Below are positions 1 through 12,736 of a DNA stretch of 64,000 bases, one piece after another. Source of the DNA: Ganoderma boninense (Eukaryota > Basidiomycota > Agaricomycetes > Polyporales > Polyporaceae); assembly GCA_002900995.3 (NCBI GenBank), contig CM035308.1, positions 4,053,053 through 4,117,052 on the forward strand, written 5' to 3'. The number at the start of each line of letters is the position of its first letter. The first letter of the stretch is position 1. The position numbers and the translations under genes are program-made. Under the pieces are notes generated by a model. That model was not told the origin of the DNA. It saw only the letters and a program-made list of their open reading frames with translations, and did no database searches.

Positions 1-705
1 TACTGGAGTACATACTCATTGATTCGAGATCAAGCTGTAGACTCGTCGAGCGCTGTGACAGGCAGGCCTGAGAGTCTCGAGATTGTATTAATCCGCTGAC
101 TTATCCATCATGGGATCGCGAACGATCGTACGCCATGCCTTTTATTGTAAGCTCTAGCCCAAAATATTATCTGCGCATGAGTCAACGGTTTTCCTTCTGG
201 CAAAACGCGTCCGCTGGACGACGTTTCCCTTCGAGATTGTCGGACGTACGTATTTTGCTCCCGAATGACCAAAAAGCGAGCAAGGACCCAGAAACCTCAA
301 GTCAACTCCGCACGCCGCCCATCAAACCGAGCTCCAAAAACCGACGCCTTTTTGTTCACGTTTTGGGATATTTGGGTCCTGGCGAGCTGGAAATCCCGGA
401 ATAATCAGCTCGACGTCTTCGTCATGCGCGGCAGCTGTTTCGGGATGATCCGATGTTGATGTCGCACTCACGGCAGTTTTTGTTTTCAGCTCAGGCTGGC
501 TCTGGAATCGAGAAGATCCCCCGGGACTTGACAACCCTGCTTGGTTCGGAATGGGGTTTGAGACACAGCAGGTTAAGGGAACTTGGGGCCTGGGTCTGAG
601 GCACATCATATACGCTGTAACCCCGACTGGGATGCTAAAACGAAAACGTACCTTGACTCACTCGTAATTCACCTATTTGAGACGAGGGAGAGCCCGGGCC
701 CCATG

Positions 706-712
706 TATAAGT
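706..712 (+). promoter_or_regulatory. Candidate TATA box
   Basis: The motif tataagt lies about 155 bases upstream of the start codon at 867. The stretch between them is pyrimidine-rich (about 769-800), as is common for basidiomycete leaders. Assignment rests on position and sequence alone. Confidence 0.4.
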
Positions 713-866
713 AAGGGGTGGGCGGGCGCGTTCCCGAACACCATCCCCACCTCATAGTACTATCAGTAAGTACTTCCTCCCCTTCCTCCCCCGATGCGCC
801 CTCCCGTGACTCCTCCGCCGTCGCTATCTTACACAGACTGACGCGCCTCCACGGTTTTTTAGAACC

Positions 867-1244
867 ATGTCCGATCGCGCCTCCGCACTTCGGTACCTGA
901 AGACCGCTGCCGATACAATGACCCTCGACTCCTTCTTTTCGTTGAAGGGGAAACCGGAAAAGCGGACATGGCCTTATTTGCAAGGCACGGTGACGCTGAC
1001 GGTGAACAAGAGGCAGTACTCCGAAGCCGAACCGAAGAACGTATCGTATGAGATCACCTTGGGTCCCCTGTTGCGACCGAGGGAGCGTATGGTGATATAT
1101 GTGAAGGATCCGATAGACGACGATGTTCAAGGCGGGCTCGAGGCGAACCGGACTGCGTACAAACGCTGCCTGGAAAAGCTAGTCGAAAACCCACTGTCCT
1201 TTACGGAGGAGGAGAAAGCACAAGTTCCTCCGCTGATGCCCTGA
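867..1244 (+). CDS. Small hypothetical protein (arm A copy)
   Basis: This is an intronless open frame of 125 residues with no signal peptide or membrane segment. It has a basic, Lys/Arg-rich first half (SLKGKPEKRTW near residue 25) and a charged C-terminal part (NPLSFTEEEKAQ). No family is recognised. It is preferred over overlapping frames because of an ATG start, a pyrimidine-rich leader and a TATA-like motif upstream, and an amino-acid composition typical of a soluble protein. The arm B copy is frameshifted. It lies tail-to-tail with the kinase-like gene. The function is unknown. Confidence 0.5.
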   Translation: MSDRASALRYLKTAADTMTLDSFFSLKGKPEKRTWPYLQGTVTLTVNKRQYSEAEPKNVSYEITLGPLLRPRERMVIYVKDPIDDDVQGGLEANRTAYKRCLEKLVENPLSFTEEEKAQVPPLMP

Positions 1245-1433
1245 AGAGGTACGTAGCGATGACTCCCGGGCCCCGGCCTCAAGCTTTGAAGACTGACTAT
1301 GTCGCTTTGCAGGCAGACTGCGTGTAGTCGTATCCTTGGCGTCAAGATGTATTCGCCAGTTGTCTGTTTCGATCAGCGTACTATCTGTACTATATCTCGC
1401 CCTACGAATGAATGACATGTACTACAACCTCGT

Positions 1434-2584
1434 CTAGTAGTGAGGATGATTTGCCCGGGGAGATTTGAAAAGTGTGATCGGGTACATAACTATTGTGGCG
1501 AAGAGCTCTCCCACGCCTGCAAGCCATCGGACGACGGCAAGCACCTGGCGTGCCCGGGTGACTGTCGGACGGCACCGACACACGGACGTACACCCGCGCT
1601 CGTTTCCTTTAAGCCACTTGACGCACAGTCTGGGTATCAAAGGCAAGCCCTCTTCAGGCGCATGGAGGAACTGAGACTGTAGATGAACTCGCAGATCAGT
1701 AGCAATCCTTGCCACGACCTTCATGGATCTCACATCAAACATAAACTCTAGCGTTTCTCCAAGACAGAAGACGTCCCAGGAGAACGGATCGAAGCTCTTC
1801 ATGTCCAGTGGCGGAGGGACTTGGGTATTCGGCAACGGAACAGCAGTCTGGACGCCAGGACCGTGCTCGAACTGCTGGCACGACTCAAAATCGATGAGGT
1901 ACACACGCCCTGCAGTCAGTCGGGCATCGAGTCTGGCGTCCTCCGCTGTTGCCGCAACGACATTGTAATAGAAGATATCCTATAAAGGCACGGCTGAGTG
2001 CGACAAATGTAGTTAGAGAGGTTAAAATGAGCGTACCCCATGGGAGATACGCAAGCGATGGAGGTGCTCGACAGCCTGAAAGTGTGGCGTCAGCCTGGGG
2101 AGGCCCGAAATAGCGAGCATCACAGACCTCGAGAATCTGGTCGAAGACAGCGAGAACAGAGCTCGTTGTGCGGGAACAGATCTCCGACGCTTCGCCCACA
2201 AAGGGCATGATCAACAAGGGACGGTCACAACGAACGATCTCGTGTGGGATTGTGTGCTGATTGATCGGAGAGCCCGAGAGCTGGTCGAAGAGGTCGTACA
2301 TGGGAATCTCCTGCCTGGAGGGATTGGCTGCCTTGACAACATATGCGGGCTTGTCCTGGTTCAAATCTGTTCTATATACTGTGAACTACATCGCTCTGGT
2401 GTGAGCTTGACAAATACGCAGGCGCGGGAGTGCTTACCGGTTTCAATGGCCTATGTAGCGTGATTTCCCGCTTCCGAAGCTCGGGATGGGTAAGCAGCCA
2501 GTCGGGTATCTTCGAAAATTCGATTTCAGGTTCGAGAGCAGGAGAAGCCGGAGAGGTGAGGGAGGCTTGGGCGGTGGCGGCCAT
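1434..2584 (-). CDS. Protein-kinase-like protein (arm A copy)
   Basis: Three or more exons are readable: 2438-2584 (start MAATAQ), about 2037-2371, and 1979 downward. The N-lobe shows YVVKAAN, with the probable ATP-site lysine. The catalytic loop is SHGDIFYYN, split by an intron at 1980-2036 with donor GTACGC and acceptor TATAG. The metal-binding segment is YLIDFES, with DFE in place of DFG, and the helical lobe shows FDPFSWDVFCLG. A Cys-rich tail, GNERGCTSVCRCRPT, follows. These features match the divergent kinase-like families expanded in Agaricomycetes. The phase between exons 1 and 2 does not join cleanly, probably through an indel error. Whether it is an active kinase cannot be told. Confidence 0.62.
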
Positions 2585-2969
2585 GGTTGCACAACATGTT
2601 GAAGACGTCGAGACGCCGGGAGCGGGACAGCGCAGTGCAATAAGCGCTCAAACATGAGGACCGTGCCGACGGCCCGGTCCATCTTCAGGTTCGAGGTGAG
2701 GAGGAGGATGGCATTATGTATGGCGAGCATCAGTACGACTACGACAACACCTAAGTGTCTCGCTACTTGTGTATACTCTGCAAAACGCTGTGTCATTATA
2801 CGGCACCATTACTTGACGGCTAACACGTCTCTAGCTTGTCAATCGTACAGAGGAGTCTTGGCTTGTGCTCGATTTGAGTCCCCACCTGCACAGTGCGTAC
2901 ACTGATACAAAAAAGCCTTCACTGGACATTAACACTGGCAACAGCGGGAATAGAGACCTGTCTCCCTCC

Positions 2970-4684
2970 CGCACTACAGCGCAATGACCAGTGGCCGCGC
3001 ATCCCTGCACCAGTTAATTGTAACACCGCTCAAAGTCCTTAACCTACACATTTCCCGCTCCCCAGGCCCACAGAACTCGAGCGGCTGCACCGCGTCGATC
3101 ACCAATATGCGTACATACTCCCCCACCTCTCCACTGTCATCCCGCTCGCACGCCAGCCGCTCCGTCACCATCCGCGCCGAGAACGGCACCATCTGCGACG
3201 CGATCCACCGCTGCCCCTCCTCTCCCTCCTCGGCAGAGCGCCCGCGCCCAGCACACATGTGCGGGCGGTACCTGGGGCGGACGCCCGGGTCCGGTGGCGT
3301 TGAAGAGCTCGACAGCGGCGAACACGGGCACCATCAAGTTCTCGTGCGTGAAGTCCGCGTAGAGCATGTGCCCCAGCCGGAACGCGCACACCGCGTTGTA
3401 CGTCGTGTGGTCGCGTACGGGCATGCCCGTCAGCCGCGTGAGCAGCTCGTTGGCGTACCCGACGCCCTGCACCAACCGCGAGGGCGACTGCTGTACTGCG
3501 GCTTTTAGCAGGTCCAGGTCAGCGTGAGCGAAGTGGAGAATAGAGATAAGAGCCCGAGGAGGGGTGGGGAGACGCACCCGACTTCTCGAAGTGCTCGACT
3601 CGCAGACGAACGGTAAAATATTGTCGTCATCATACGAGGTGGCAGTACCGCTCGAAGGCGAGCTGTCCCGACTCGAACGTCCTGCCAACAAGCACATGCG
3701 TTGAGACCCAACACACACATGGAAGACAGGAGGAACCTGTGACGTACTGCGCGGCGCCGAACGGCGTGAGATTGTCCGCATGGAGGTCGTACTGGTACAT
3801 AATTCTTGAGGAACTGGAGGCGCATGTGCTTGTATTCCTTCGTGACCGAGGCATCGGACTGCTCTAGCGTACTGCTCGCCTTTCCCTGTGGTTCGGACAT
3901 CGCCCGCCGTGGTGCTGGAGCTGGAGCCGCGCCGGTTTAAGTGCACCGCAGACCTAAAGGACGTGTCCCAAGCGCAAGCGATCCACTATATTCACCTGCG
4001 CGCAATGGCTATGGAAGAACGAGTATGTGTTATGTCAGCACGGGTGAGGCATGGTGGGTGGGGCCAGGTGAAATGCGTGCCGGAACCGCGCTGAGTACAC
4101 TTTGCCTCGGTCCTATTCATGGATCTCGGTCGCACACGCGCAGCAGGTCCTACTGCTGAGCACTGATTGCTCAACGCCGCCTACACGCCCCAGACTCGTC
4201 GCCTCCTCGCGCAGTCCACACATGCTCTCGCGCGGCGCTGGGTACTTGTGGCACCCTAACACCAACACCGGGGCCAGGAACCAGCTCAGACCCGAGCCGC
4301 GACGCACCTGGTGACACGATACCCCTCCATGGGCCCGCATACCTCCCACTGCCGTCTGTACCGATGCGTCCTGGCCCCACTTCGCTGTATCTCCTCCGGC
4401 ACGCCAGCTCCGTTACCTCTTACCCCACCTGCGCCCCTGCCCCCGTCCCGTCCCCACCCCTGTCCCCGTTCGCATCTAAGGCGTATGGCCGTATGGGTAC
4501 GAAAGGCGCCGAGACCGAGCCAGGGGATGCCCTCGAAGCCGTGCTCGCGGTGCCAGGGCCACGTCCAGACGAGGTACGCGCCGAAGACGACGAGGGTGAC
4601 CGTCGTGCGGATGCATGCGTACGACCGCCTGCGCGCGCTCGCGCTCGCCGCTGAGTCGGGGTTCTCGGACGCGTTGTGGTCCAT
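2970..4684 (-). pseudogene. Histidine acid phosphatase-like, frameshifted (arm A)
   Basis: The conserved blocks are the same as in the copy C locus at 24850-26579: EYKHMRLQFLKN, HADNLTPFGAAQYV, ESGQLAFERY, QGVGYANELLTRLTG, YADFTHENLMVPVFAA and VPFSARMVTERLACE. They fall in several different frames here. The likely start is the ATG at 4684, followed by a charged head and one hydrophobic segment (TLVVFGAYLVWTW) that could anchor the protein in the membrane. Most frame breaks relative to copy C are one-base indels, so the breaks may be sequencing error. See the copy C entry for function. Confidence 0.55.
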
Positions 4685-6087
4685 GCTGTTGCTGGCTCCA
4701 GGTCCATGTGAGAGGAGGGCTGCGCTGGAGGACGCGCCGTTGATGTTGCTGGATGCAGGTCCATGGAGGGCTGCGCTCGAGGAGGACGCGCCGGTGCCTA
4801 CGTGCGCGGCGACGATCGGGAGCGGGGGGAGGGTCTTGCTCTTGTGGAGGAGCGGGGCATGGTACCGGGGGTGGCGCTGGCTGAGCAGGACTATAGAGCG
4901 GGGGAAAGGAGGGAGGGCTGCGGGCGATACGGGGGAGGAGGTACTTATCGCTGTGTTGCGCATGTTTTGTGTTCGGACGGCAGCGCGAATGGGTGAGGAC
5001 GAGGTGATGTCACCCTGCCTGCCGAAGATAACGATCTGCGTTGCGGAGCCTTGATATGCACGAAGAGGGTTTCTGGTGTCAGACTGGTGGCATGAGAAAG
5101 CGAATGAGAACATACAACTTATACAAGTTCCGCTCGCGTGTTAAAGCCCAAAAAAACCCCAAAAGGACTGGACGCCGCCCGAATGCGGTGGCGGTAGGAG
5201 GGATCCCATCGTCCTCACGGCATGTGGACGATCTTGGTAATGAGACTACATATGTTCTTAAGTATTGCGATGCACGACGACATACTCTTCGACGAGGAGG
5301 GATTGATGCTAAGGTAGAATGAGATCAAACGCAGGGATGCGCCGTCGCAGCTAACACTGAGGATGAGCGGGTAGGCCTGCAATGAGAAAAAGACGCATCG
5401 TGGAAAGGGCACGATGCAGCGCGCGCCCATGCCTTCCAGTGGGGAAGGGCATAGAGTAGTGTGGTGGTAGACAGCATTGGAGTAGGGGACGGAATAGAGC
5501 GACGATGGTGAGCTAGACGTTGGGCGTATCCAGGAGACTAGCCCCGTACGTGTGGCGCGCGTGAGCTAGGGGAGAAGGGAGGGTTGGGATGTCGAAGTTG
5601 AAGAGTAGGAGAAGCGTTGTATAAGGGAGAGGACCGAACACCGCGCGCAATATTGTCGAAGGGAGACAGCGACGAGTGCTACCGGAGAACGAGGATTGGG
5701 ACGACAATCGCCCGAAAGAGATGACAAGAGTCTGGTTGCCACAAAGAGAAAATTGAGGGATTTCGTCTGCCCAGGCACTGGTTTGCAACCAGAAGGGGCA
5801 ACGCCTGGCATAAGACTAGCAGACATGGTGCCGGTTACCAAGAAAGACAGAGACAGAGAGAGGCAGAGCCAGGAATGACGTCCGGTGAGGAAATAAAGGC
5901 ATTGGCGAAGCCAAATAAGCCAGAGAACATGCGACACCGAGAGGATGGCAAGGGGATTGAGACTACGAGGCAGGTGGAGAGCTCGGGACGAAGAAATGCA
6001 GATTAATGAGGTCGCACCACTGAGGAGACCGCGTACCGGGATCCGGGATGACCGCGCGAGGGAAGAGAGGGAACGATTTGGGCTCAA

Positions 6088-6955
6088 ATACACACGGAGA
6101 GGGGGGTTATGGTGGGAAAACGGTGTCATGGAACAGCGAAACGAAAGCATACAACAGGTCACAAGGACAGTATAACTGTGGCCGGACACTGGGCAAGAAC
6201 AAGGATGGTTAGCAGCCTGGTCGAAAGTCGAAGAGAATCGCACCGCGCAACGGTGTCTTCTTCTCGACTGCTTTTCGCCATGCCTGAAAGATTGCGTGTG
6301 CGATAAACGATCAATAATGGTGAAGAGCAATAGGGAGAGGGACAGGACGCATGAAGACGACGCACATGAACGGGCTCGACCACCTGATCTCCTGCCCCCT
6401 CGCCAGCATCGGATTGCGTCGAAACCCGGCCCAGCTGACACGTTGACGAGGCAAGAATGAAATACGGGTCTGCGTTGCGGCGCGCCTTGATACACACGGG
6501 AGAGGGTTTGTGGTGCCGAAAAACGGTATCATGAGAAAGCGAAAGAGAACATACAACAAGTTGCGAGTAGTGTTAACTGTGGCACTAGAGCAACGAATAC
6601 AAAAACAAACGATGGGTACGGATACAGGGGGGATATCACGGTGCATGCAGGCGTAGAAGAACGAATATGCATGGAATAAGATATGGGAACGAGGTTGAGG
6701 GGAGACTCATCGGTGACGCTACAGCGCGACAGCGCTGGTCGATTGGTGCGTATGGGTCGAAAAGCGCATTGCCCGCGTCAACGGCGTCTTCTTCCTCGAC
6801 TGCTTCGCCTTGCCTGAAAGATTGCAAGGCGATAATCGTGATTAACAACGGCAAAGAACAGAGAGGGGGAGGACGGGACGCACGACGACGCCGCACACGG
6901 ACAGGCTCAACACCTGATCCCTTTCGCCTTCGCCTTTCCTCACCCTCCGACATGG
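6088..6955. repeat. Two diverged tandem units (arm A)
   Basis: A unit of about 400-450 bases occurs twice, near 6088-6490 and 6491-6955. Both contain cctgaaagattg followed by a pyrimidine-purine stretch and a block around caacctgatc-type bases. A third partial match to the unit start lies near 5057-5140. Read on the minus strand, each unit contains a similar possible intron end (caatctttcag). The same arrangement is present in copy C at 27988-28850, so it predates the copying. The remaining sequence at about 5100-6085 shows no credible gene. Confidence 0.6.
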
Positions 6956-7388
6956 GTATGCGATCGCGCATGGCCGACAGGCTTGCGCACGACATGCAGA
7001 GCAACCCTGGTACTCGCATCTGCCGTCGCGCGCAATACCGCCTGCTGGTACTCCCACCGCAGCTGTTGCGACCTCCGCCGATACTTCTTCGCCTGCTCCT
7101 CCCTACTAGTAGCGCCCCTCCGTCTTTTGTCGCCTCTGCGGAGGCTTTGCTCGTCGATTTCTGGTCTTTGCGGCGGGCGCGGGCATCGGATTACTTGTCC
7201 ATGCACGCTCGAAGGTGACTAGTGCGGCGCGGGCGATTGCGTCTCGGTCTCGAAGGCTTAGTCATCGTCGGCGTAGGAGATCGGGGCGATGAGGGTCTGG
7301 ATGGTAGGCGGAGAAGACGTTGGGGACGCTGAGCTGCTGCCCGCGCTCGATCACGAAAGGCGATCGCGCAGTCGATGTTGGAGTGCAT
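6884..7388 (-). pseudogene. Unknown protein gene, frame broken (arm A)
   Basis: This is the arm A copy of the locus at 28783-29288. The start ATG is at 7386-7388. The frame that is continuous in copy C is split here by single-base indels, so the encoded segments WEYQQAVLRATAD and the upstream IERGQQLSVPNVFSAY lie in different frames. The breaks may be assembly errors rather than real mutations. Confidence 0.45.
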
Positions 7389-7981
7389 CGCAGTGTTGGT
7401 AGGAGTGGCTCGGTCTGTGAACGCGAGTCGAGATGACTAAGATATGGGAAGAGGGCAAGTGGGAGCGTGAGACAGAGATCGAAGGGGGGATTTATAGTGG
7501 AGGTAGGACAACGACGACGGATCACCAAGAATTCTTGAGCGGTGCATACAAAGGCTCTCAAAGCGCCACGAGGCAGGAGGCTGTCCGGTTCCCTGCAGCG
7601 GCACAGCAAGAGATATGCTCCTGCTATAGCCATCCGCAGAAGCTGCTGACGGCAGGCGACAAGTGAGATACTTTTTGAGGAAGTTTCCGAATCTGGCGGG
7701 GGTGTAGTAACTTCGCCGCTAGCTCAGCAGCTCTGCGGATGGCTATAGCAGGCATTATCTGCTTGCTGTTCCCTGCGGGAACGGACAAGGCCTTCCTGCC
7801 TCGTGGGCGCTTTAGCCTTTGTAGCACCGCTCAAGAATTCTGAGTGATCCGTCGTCTTGTCTACTTCTCCCACATAAATCCCCCTTCGATCTCGTGTCTC
7901 ACGCTCCCCACTTGCCCTCTTTCCCATATCTTGTAATCTCGACTCGCTTCACAGACCGAGCCACTCCATACCAACACTGCG

Positions 7982-8490
7982 ATGCACTCCAAACATCGAC
8001 TGCGCGATCGCCTTTTCGTATCGCAGGCGCGGGCAGCAGCTCAAGCGTCCCCAACGTCTTCTCGCTACCTCCAGACCCTCATCGCCCCGATCTCCTACGC
8101 CGACGTGACTATGCCTTCGAGACGACGACGCAACGGCCGCCCGCAATAGTCACCTTCGAGGCGTGCCGATGGACAAGTATCCGATGGCCCGCGCCCCGCC
8201 GCAAAAGACCAAGGAAATCACGAGCAAAGGCCTTCCGCAGAGGCGACAAAGACGGGTAGGGGCGCTACTGTAGGAGGAGCCAGGCGAAGAAGTACTCGGC
8301 GGAGTCGCAACGCTGCGGTGGGAGTACCAGCAGGCGGTATTGCGCGCGTCGGGCAGATGGCGAGTACCAGGGTTGCTCTTGCATGTCTGGCAAGCCTGTC
8401 GCAATGCGCGATCGCATACCATGTCGGAGGGTGAGGAAGGCGAAGGCGAAAGGGATCAGGTGGTTGAGCCTGTCCGTGTGCGGCGTCGTC
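7982..8490 (+). pseudogene. Unknown protein gene, frame broken (arm B)
   Basis: This is the arm B copy of the 28783-29288 locus in opposite orientation. The start is the ATG at 7982, and a possible GTGCGT donor follows at 8491. Several indels relative to copy C break the frame early. Confidence 0.4.
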
Positions 8491-10660
8491 GTGCGTCCCG
8501 TCCTCCCCCTTCTTGTTTTGCCGTTGTTAATCACGTACGCTGCAATCTTTTCAGGCAAGCGAAGCAGTCGAGGAGAAGACGCCGTTTGACGCGGGCAATG
8601 CCTTTCGACCCAGTACGCACCATCGACCAGCGCTGTTCGCGCTGTAGCGTCACCGTGACGGTCGTCCCCTCAACTCGTTCCCATGATCTTATTCCATGCA
8701 TATCGTTCTTCTACGCCTGCATGCCACCTGAATATCCCCCCTGTATCGTACCCACGTGTTTTTTGTATTCGTGCTCTAGTTGCCACAGTTACCACTACTC
8801 GCAACTTGTTTTGTATGTTCTCTTTCGTTCTCATGATACGTTTTCGCACCCAAACCTCTCCGTGTGTATCAAGGCGCCGCAACGCGACCCGATCTTCCTT
8901 CTTGCCTCGTCACGTGTTCAAGCGGGCCGGGTTTCGACGCAATCGATGCCTGCGAGGGGGCAGGAGATCAGGTGGTCGAGCCCGTTCATGTGCGTCGTCT
9001 TCATGCGTCCTGTCCCCTCTCCCTTATCTGCTCTTCACCATTATTGATTACGTTTTATGCACACGCAATCTTTCAGGCATGCGAGAAGCAGTCGAGGAAA
9101 GAAGACACGTTGGTCGCGGGCATTCTCTTCGACTATTCGACCAGGCTTGTCACCCATCCTTGTTCTTGCCCCAGTGTCCGGCCCACAGTTTAACTGTCCT
9201 TGTGACCTTTTGTATGCTTCGTTTCGCTGTTCCATGACACCGTTTTCCCACCATAACCCCCCTCTCCGTGTGTATTTGAGCCCAAATCGTCCCTCTCTTC
9301 CCTCGCGCGTCATCCCGGATCCCGGTACGCGGTCTCCTCAGTGAGTGCAGACCTCATTTAACCTGCATTTCTTCGTCCCGAGCTTCCACCTGCCTCGTAG
9401 TCTCAATCCCCTTGCCATCCTCTCGGTGTCGCATGTTCTCTGGCTATTTGGCTTCGCCAATGCCTATTATTTTCCTCACCGGACGTCATCCTGGCCGCCC
9501 TCTCTCTGTCTCTGTCTTTCTTGTAACGGCACCATGTCTGCTAGTCTTAAGCCAAGGCGTTGCCCTTTCTGGTTTGCAACCAGATGCCTGGGCGACGAAA
9601 TCCTCAATTTTTCTCTTTGTGGCAACCAGACTCTTGTCATCTCTTTCGGGCGATTGTCGTCCCATTCCTTCGTTCTCGGGTAGCATCGTCGCTGTCTCCC
9701 TTCGACAATATTGCGCGCGGTGTCGGTCCTCTCCCTTATACACGCTTCTCCTACTCTTCAACTTCGACATCCCAACCCTCCTTCTCCCTAGCTACGCGCG
9801 CCACACGTACGGGGCGTATTCTCCTGGATACGCCCAACGTCTAGCTCACCATCGTTCCGGCTTTCTTTTATTCCGTCCCCTACTCCATGCTGTCTCCACC
9901 ACACTACTCTATGCCCTTCCCACTGGAAGGCTGGGGCGCGCGCCTGCATCGTGCCTTTCCACGATGCGGTCTTTTTCTTCATTGCAGGCCTACCCGTCAT
10001 CCTCATGTTAGCTGCGACGGGCGCATCCCTGCGTTTGATTCTCATTCTCCTTAGCATCATCCCTCCTCGTGAAGGTTATGTCGTCGTGCATCCAATACTT
10101 AAGAACATATGTAGTCTCATTACCAAGATCGTCCAATGCCGTGAGGACGATGGGATCCCTTCCGCCACGCATTCGGGCGGCGTCAGTCCTTTTGGGTTTT
10201 CTTGGGCTTTAAACACGCGAGCGGAACTGTATAAGATTGTATGTTCCATTCGCTTTCTCATGCACCAGTCTACACCGAAACCCTCTTGGCGTGCATATCA
10301 AGCTCCGCACGCAGATCGTTACTTCGGCGCAGGTGACATCACCTCGTCCTCACCCATTCGCGCTGCCGTCCCGGAACACAAAACGATGCGCAAACAAACC
10401 AACGATAAGTACCTCCTCCCCGTATCGCCCGCAGCCTCCCTCCTTTCCCCCGCTCTATAGTCCTGCTCAGCCCAGCGCCACCCCCCGTACCATGGCCCCG
10501 CTCTCCAGCAAGGCAAGACCCTCCCCCCCTCGATCGTCGGCCGCGACGTTAGGCACCGCGCGTCCTCTCGGCGCACCCCCATGGACCTGCATCCAGCCAA
10601 CATCAACGGCGCGTCCCTCCAGCGCAGCCCTCCTCTCACATGACCTGGAGCCAGCACATC

Positions 10661-12330
10661 ATGACCCACAACGCGTCCGAGACGCCCCGACTCGCCGGCG
10701 AGCGCGAGCGCGCGCAGGCGGTCGTACGCATGGCTATCCGCACGACGCCCCGTCGTTTCGGCGCTACCTCGTCTGGACCGTGGCCTGCACGCGAGCACGG
10801 CTTCCGAGGGATCCCTGGTCGGTCTCGGCGCCTTTCGTACCCCATCGGCCATACGCCTCTAGATGCGAAACGGGGACAGGGTGGGACGGGGACGGGGGCA
10901 GGGGCGCAGGTGGGGGTAGAGGGGTACGAGCATGGGCGTGCAGCGGAGGAGATACAGCGAAGTGGGGCCAGGACGCATCGTACAGGGCAGTGGGGAGTTA
11001 TGCGGGCCCATTGGAGGGGTATCGTCACCCAGGTGCGGTCGCGGCTCGGGTCTGCAGCTGGTCCTGGCCCCCGGTGTTGGTGTTAGGGTGCCACAAGCTA
11101 CCCAGCGCCGCGCGAGACATGTGTGGACTGCGCGAGGAGGCGACGAGTCTGGGGCGTTGTAGGCGGCGTTGGCAATCAGTGCCAGCAGTAGGGGACTGCT
11201 GCGCGTGTGCGACCGAGATCATGAATAGGGACCGAGTGAAGGGTACTCAGGCGGTTCCGGACACGCATTTCAACCTGGCCCCACCACCATGCCTCACCCG
11301 TGTGGACATACACATACTCGTTCTCCATAGCCATTGCGCGCAGGTGAAATATAGGGATCGCTTGCGCTTGGACACGTCCTTTAGGTCTGCGGTGCACTTA
11401 ACCGCGCGGCTCCAGCTCCAGCACACGGCGGGCGATTGTCCGACCAACAGGGAAAGGCGAGCAGTTACGCTAGACATCCGGATGCCTCGGGTCCACGAAG
11501 AATAAAGCACATGCGCCCAGTTCTCAAGAATATGTACCAGTACGACCTCCATGCGACATCTCACCGTCGGCGCCGCGCGTACGTCACAGTTCCTCCTGTC
11601 TTCCATGTGTGTTTGGGTCTCAACGCATGTGCTTTGTTGCAGGACGTTCGAGTCGGGAAGCTCGCCTTCGGCGGTACTGCACCTCGAGATGACGACAATA
11701 TACACGTTCGTCTGCGAGGTAGGCAAAATCGCGAGCACGTCGAGAAGTCGGGTGCGTCTCCCCCACCCCTCCTCGGCTTCTATCTCTATTCTCACTTCGC
11801 TCACGCTGGACCTGGACCTGCTAAAAGCCCGCAAGGTACAGCATGCCCTCGCGTGGTGCAGGCGTCGGGAACGCCAACGAGCTGCTCACGGCGGCTACGG
11901 ATGCCCGTACGCGGACCACACCGACGTTAACAACGCGGCTTGCGCGTTCCGGGCTGGGCACATGCTCTTACGCGGATCACGCACGAGAACCGTGATGGTG
12001 CCCGTGTTCGCCGCTTCGAGCTCTTCAACGCCACCGGACCCGGGCGCCGCCCCAGGTACCGCCGCACATGTGGCTGGGCGCCGGGCGCTCGACCGAGGAT
12101 GGAGAGGGTGGCACGGTGGATCGGTCGCAGATGGTGCCGTTCTCGGCGCGGATGTGACGGAGCGGCTGGCGTGCGAGCGGGATGACAGTGGAGAGGTGGG
12201 GAGTTGTTTACGCATAATTGGTGATCGACGCGGCCAGGCCGCTGCGAGTTCTGTGGGCCTGGGGAGCGGGAAATGTGTAGGTTTAAGGACTTTGAGCGGT
12301 GTTACAATTAACTGGTCGCAGGGATGCGCG
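10661..12330 (+). pseudogene. Histidine acid phosphatase-like, frameshifted (arm B)
   Basis: This is the arm B copy of the phosphatase-like locus, starting at the ATG of 10661. It keeps short matches such as YQYDLHA and VTERLACERDDSGEVG, but frames shift repeatedly. It is useful in one place: it reads caagaatatgtaccag, giving in-frame KNMYQYDL, whereas A and C both read caagaattatgtaccag, which shifts the frame. Confidence 0.45.
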
Positions 12331-12736
12331 CCACTGGCATTGCGCTGTAGTGCGGAGGAGACAGGTCTCTATTCCCGCATGTTGCCCGTGTTTAATGTCA
12401 GTGAAAGGCTTTTTGTTATTCAGTGTACGCACTGTGCAGTGGGGACTCAAATCGAGCACAAGCCAAGACTCCTCTGTACGATGACAGCTAGAGACTGTTA
12501 GCCGTCAAGTAATGGTGCGTATAATGACACGCGTTTTGCAGAGATACACAAGTTAGCGAGGACACTTAGGTGTGTCGTAGTCGTACTGATGCTCGCCATA
12601 CATAATGCCATCCTCCTCCTCACCATCGGAACCTGAAGATGACCGGGCTCGTCGCACGGTCCTCATGTTTGAGCGCTTATTGCACTTGCGCTTTCCGCTC
12701 CCGGCGTCCGAACGTCTTCAACATGTTGTGCAACCC

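Larger units (their letters stand above)
1..7727 (+). repeat. Arm A of a large inverted repeat
   Basis: This segment reappears in reverse complement at 7728-15175. Its part from about 2718 onward also reappears directly at 24599-29631. The three copies keep the same gene order but differ mostly by single-base gains and losses, so reading frames open in copy C are broken here. The arm ends in the bases gctagctcag. Copy C continues from that point into unique DNA, while arm A turns back on itself. The left border lies outside the window. Confidence 0.93.

Noticed and set aside
5566..6495. 309-codon minus-strand frame, with a similar one at 27578-28462
   Set aside because: It is Ser/Leu/Cys-rich without motif, crosses two diverged DNA units, and changes frame between copies. 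It is more likely non-coding.
7640..7735. Sequencing adapter at the fold-back point
   Set aside because: The bases at the turn are locus sequence also present at 29525-29631. Nothing resembles a hairpin adapter.
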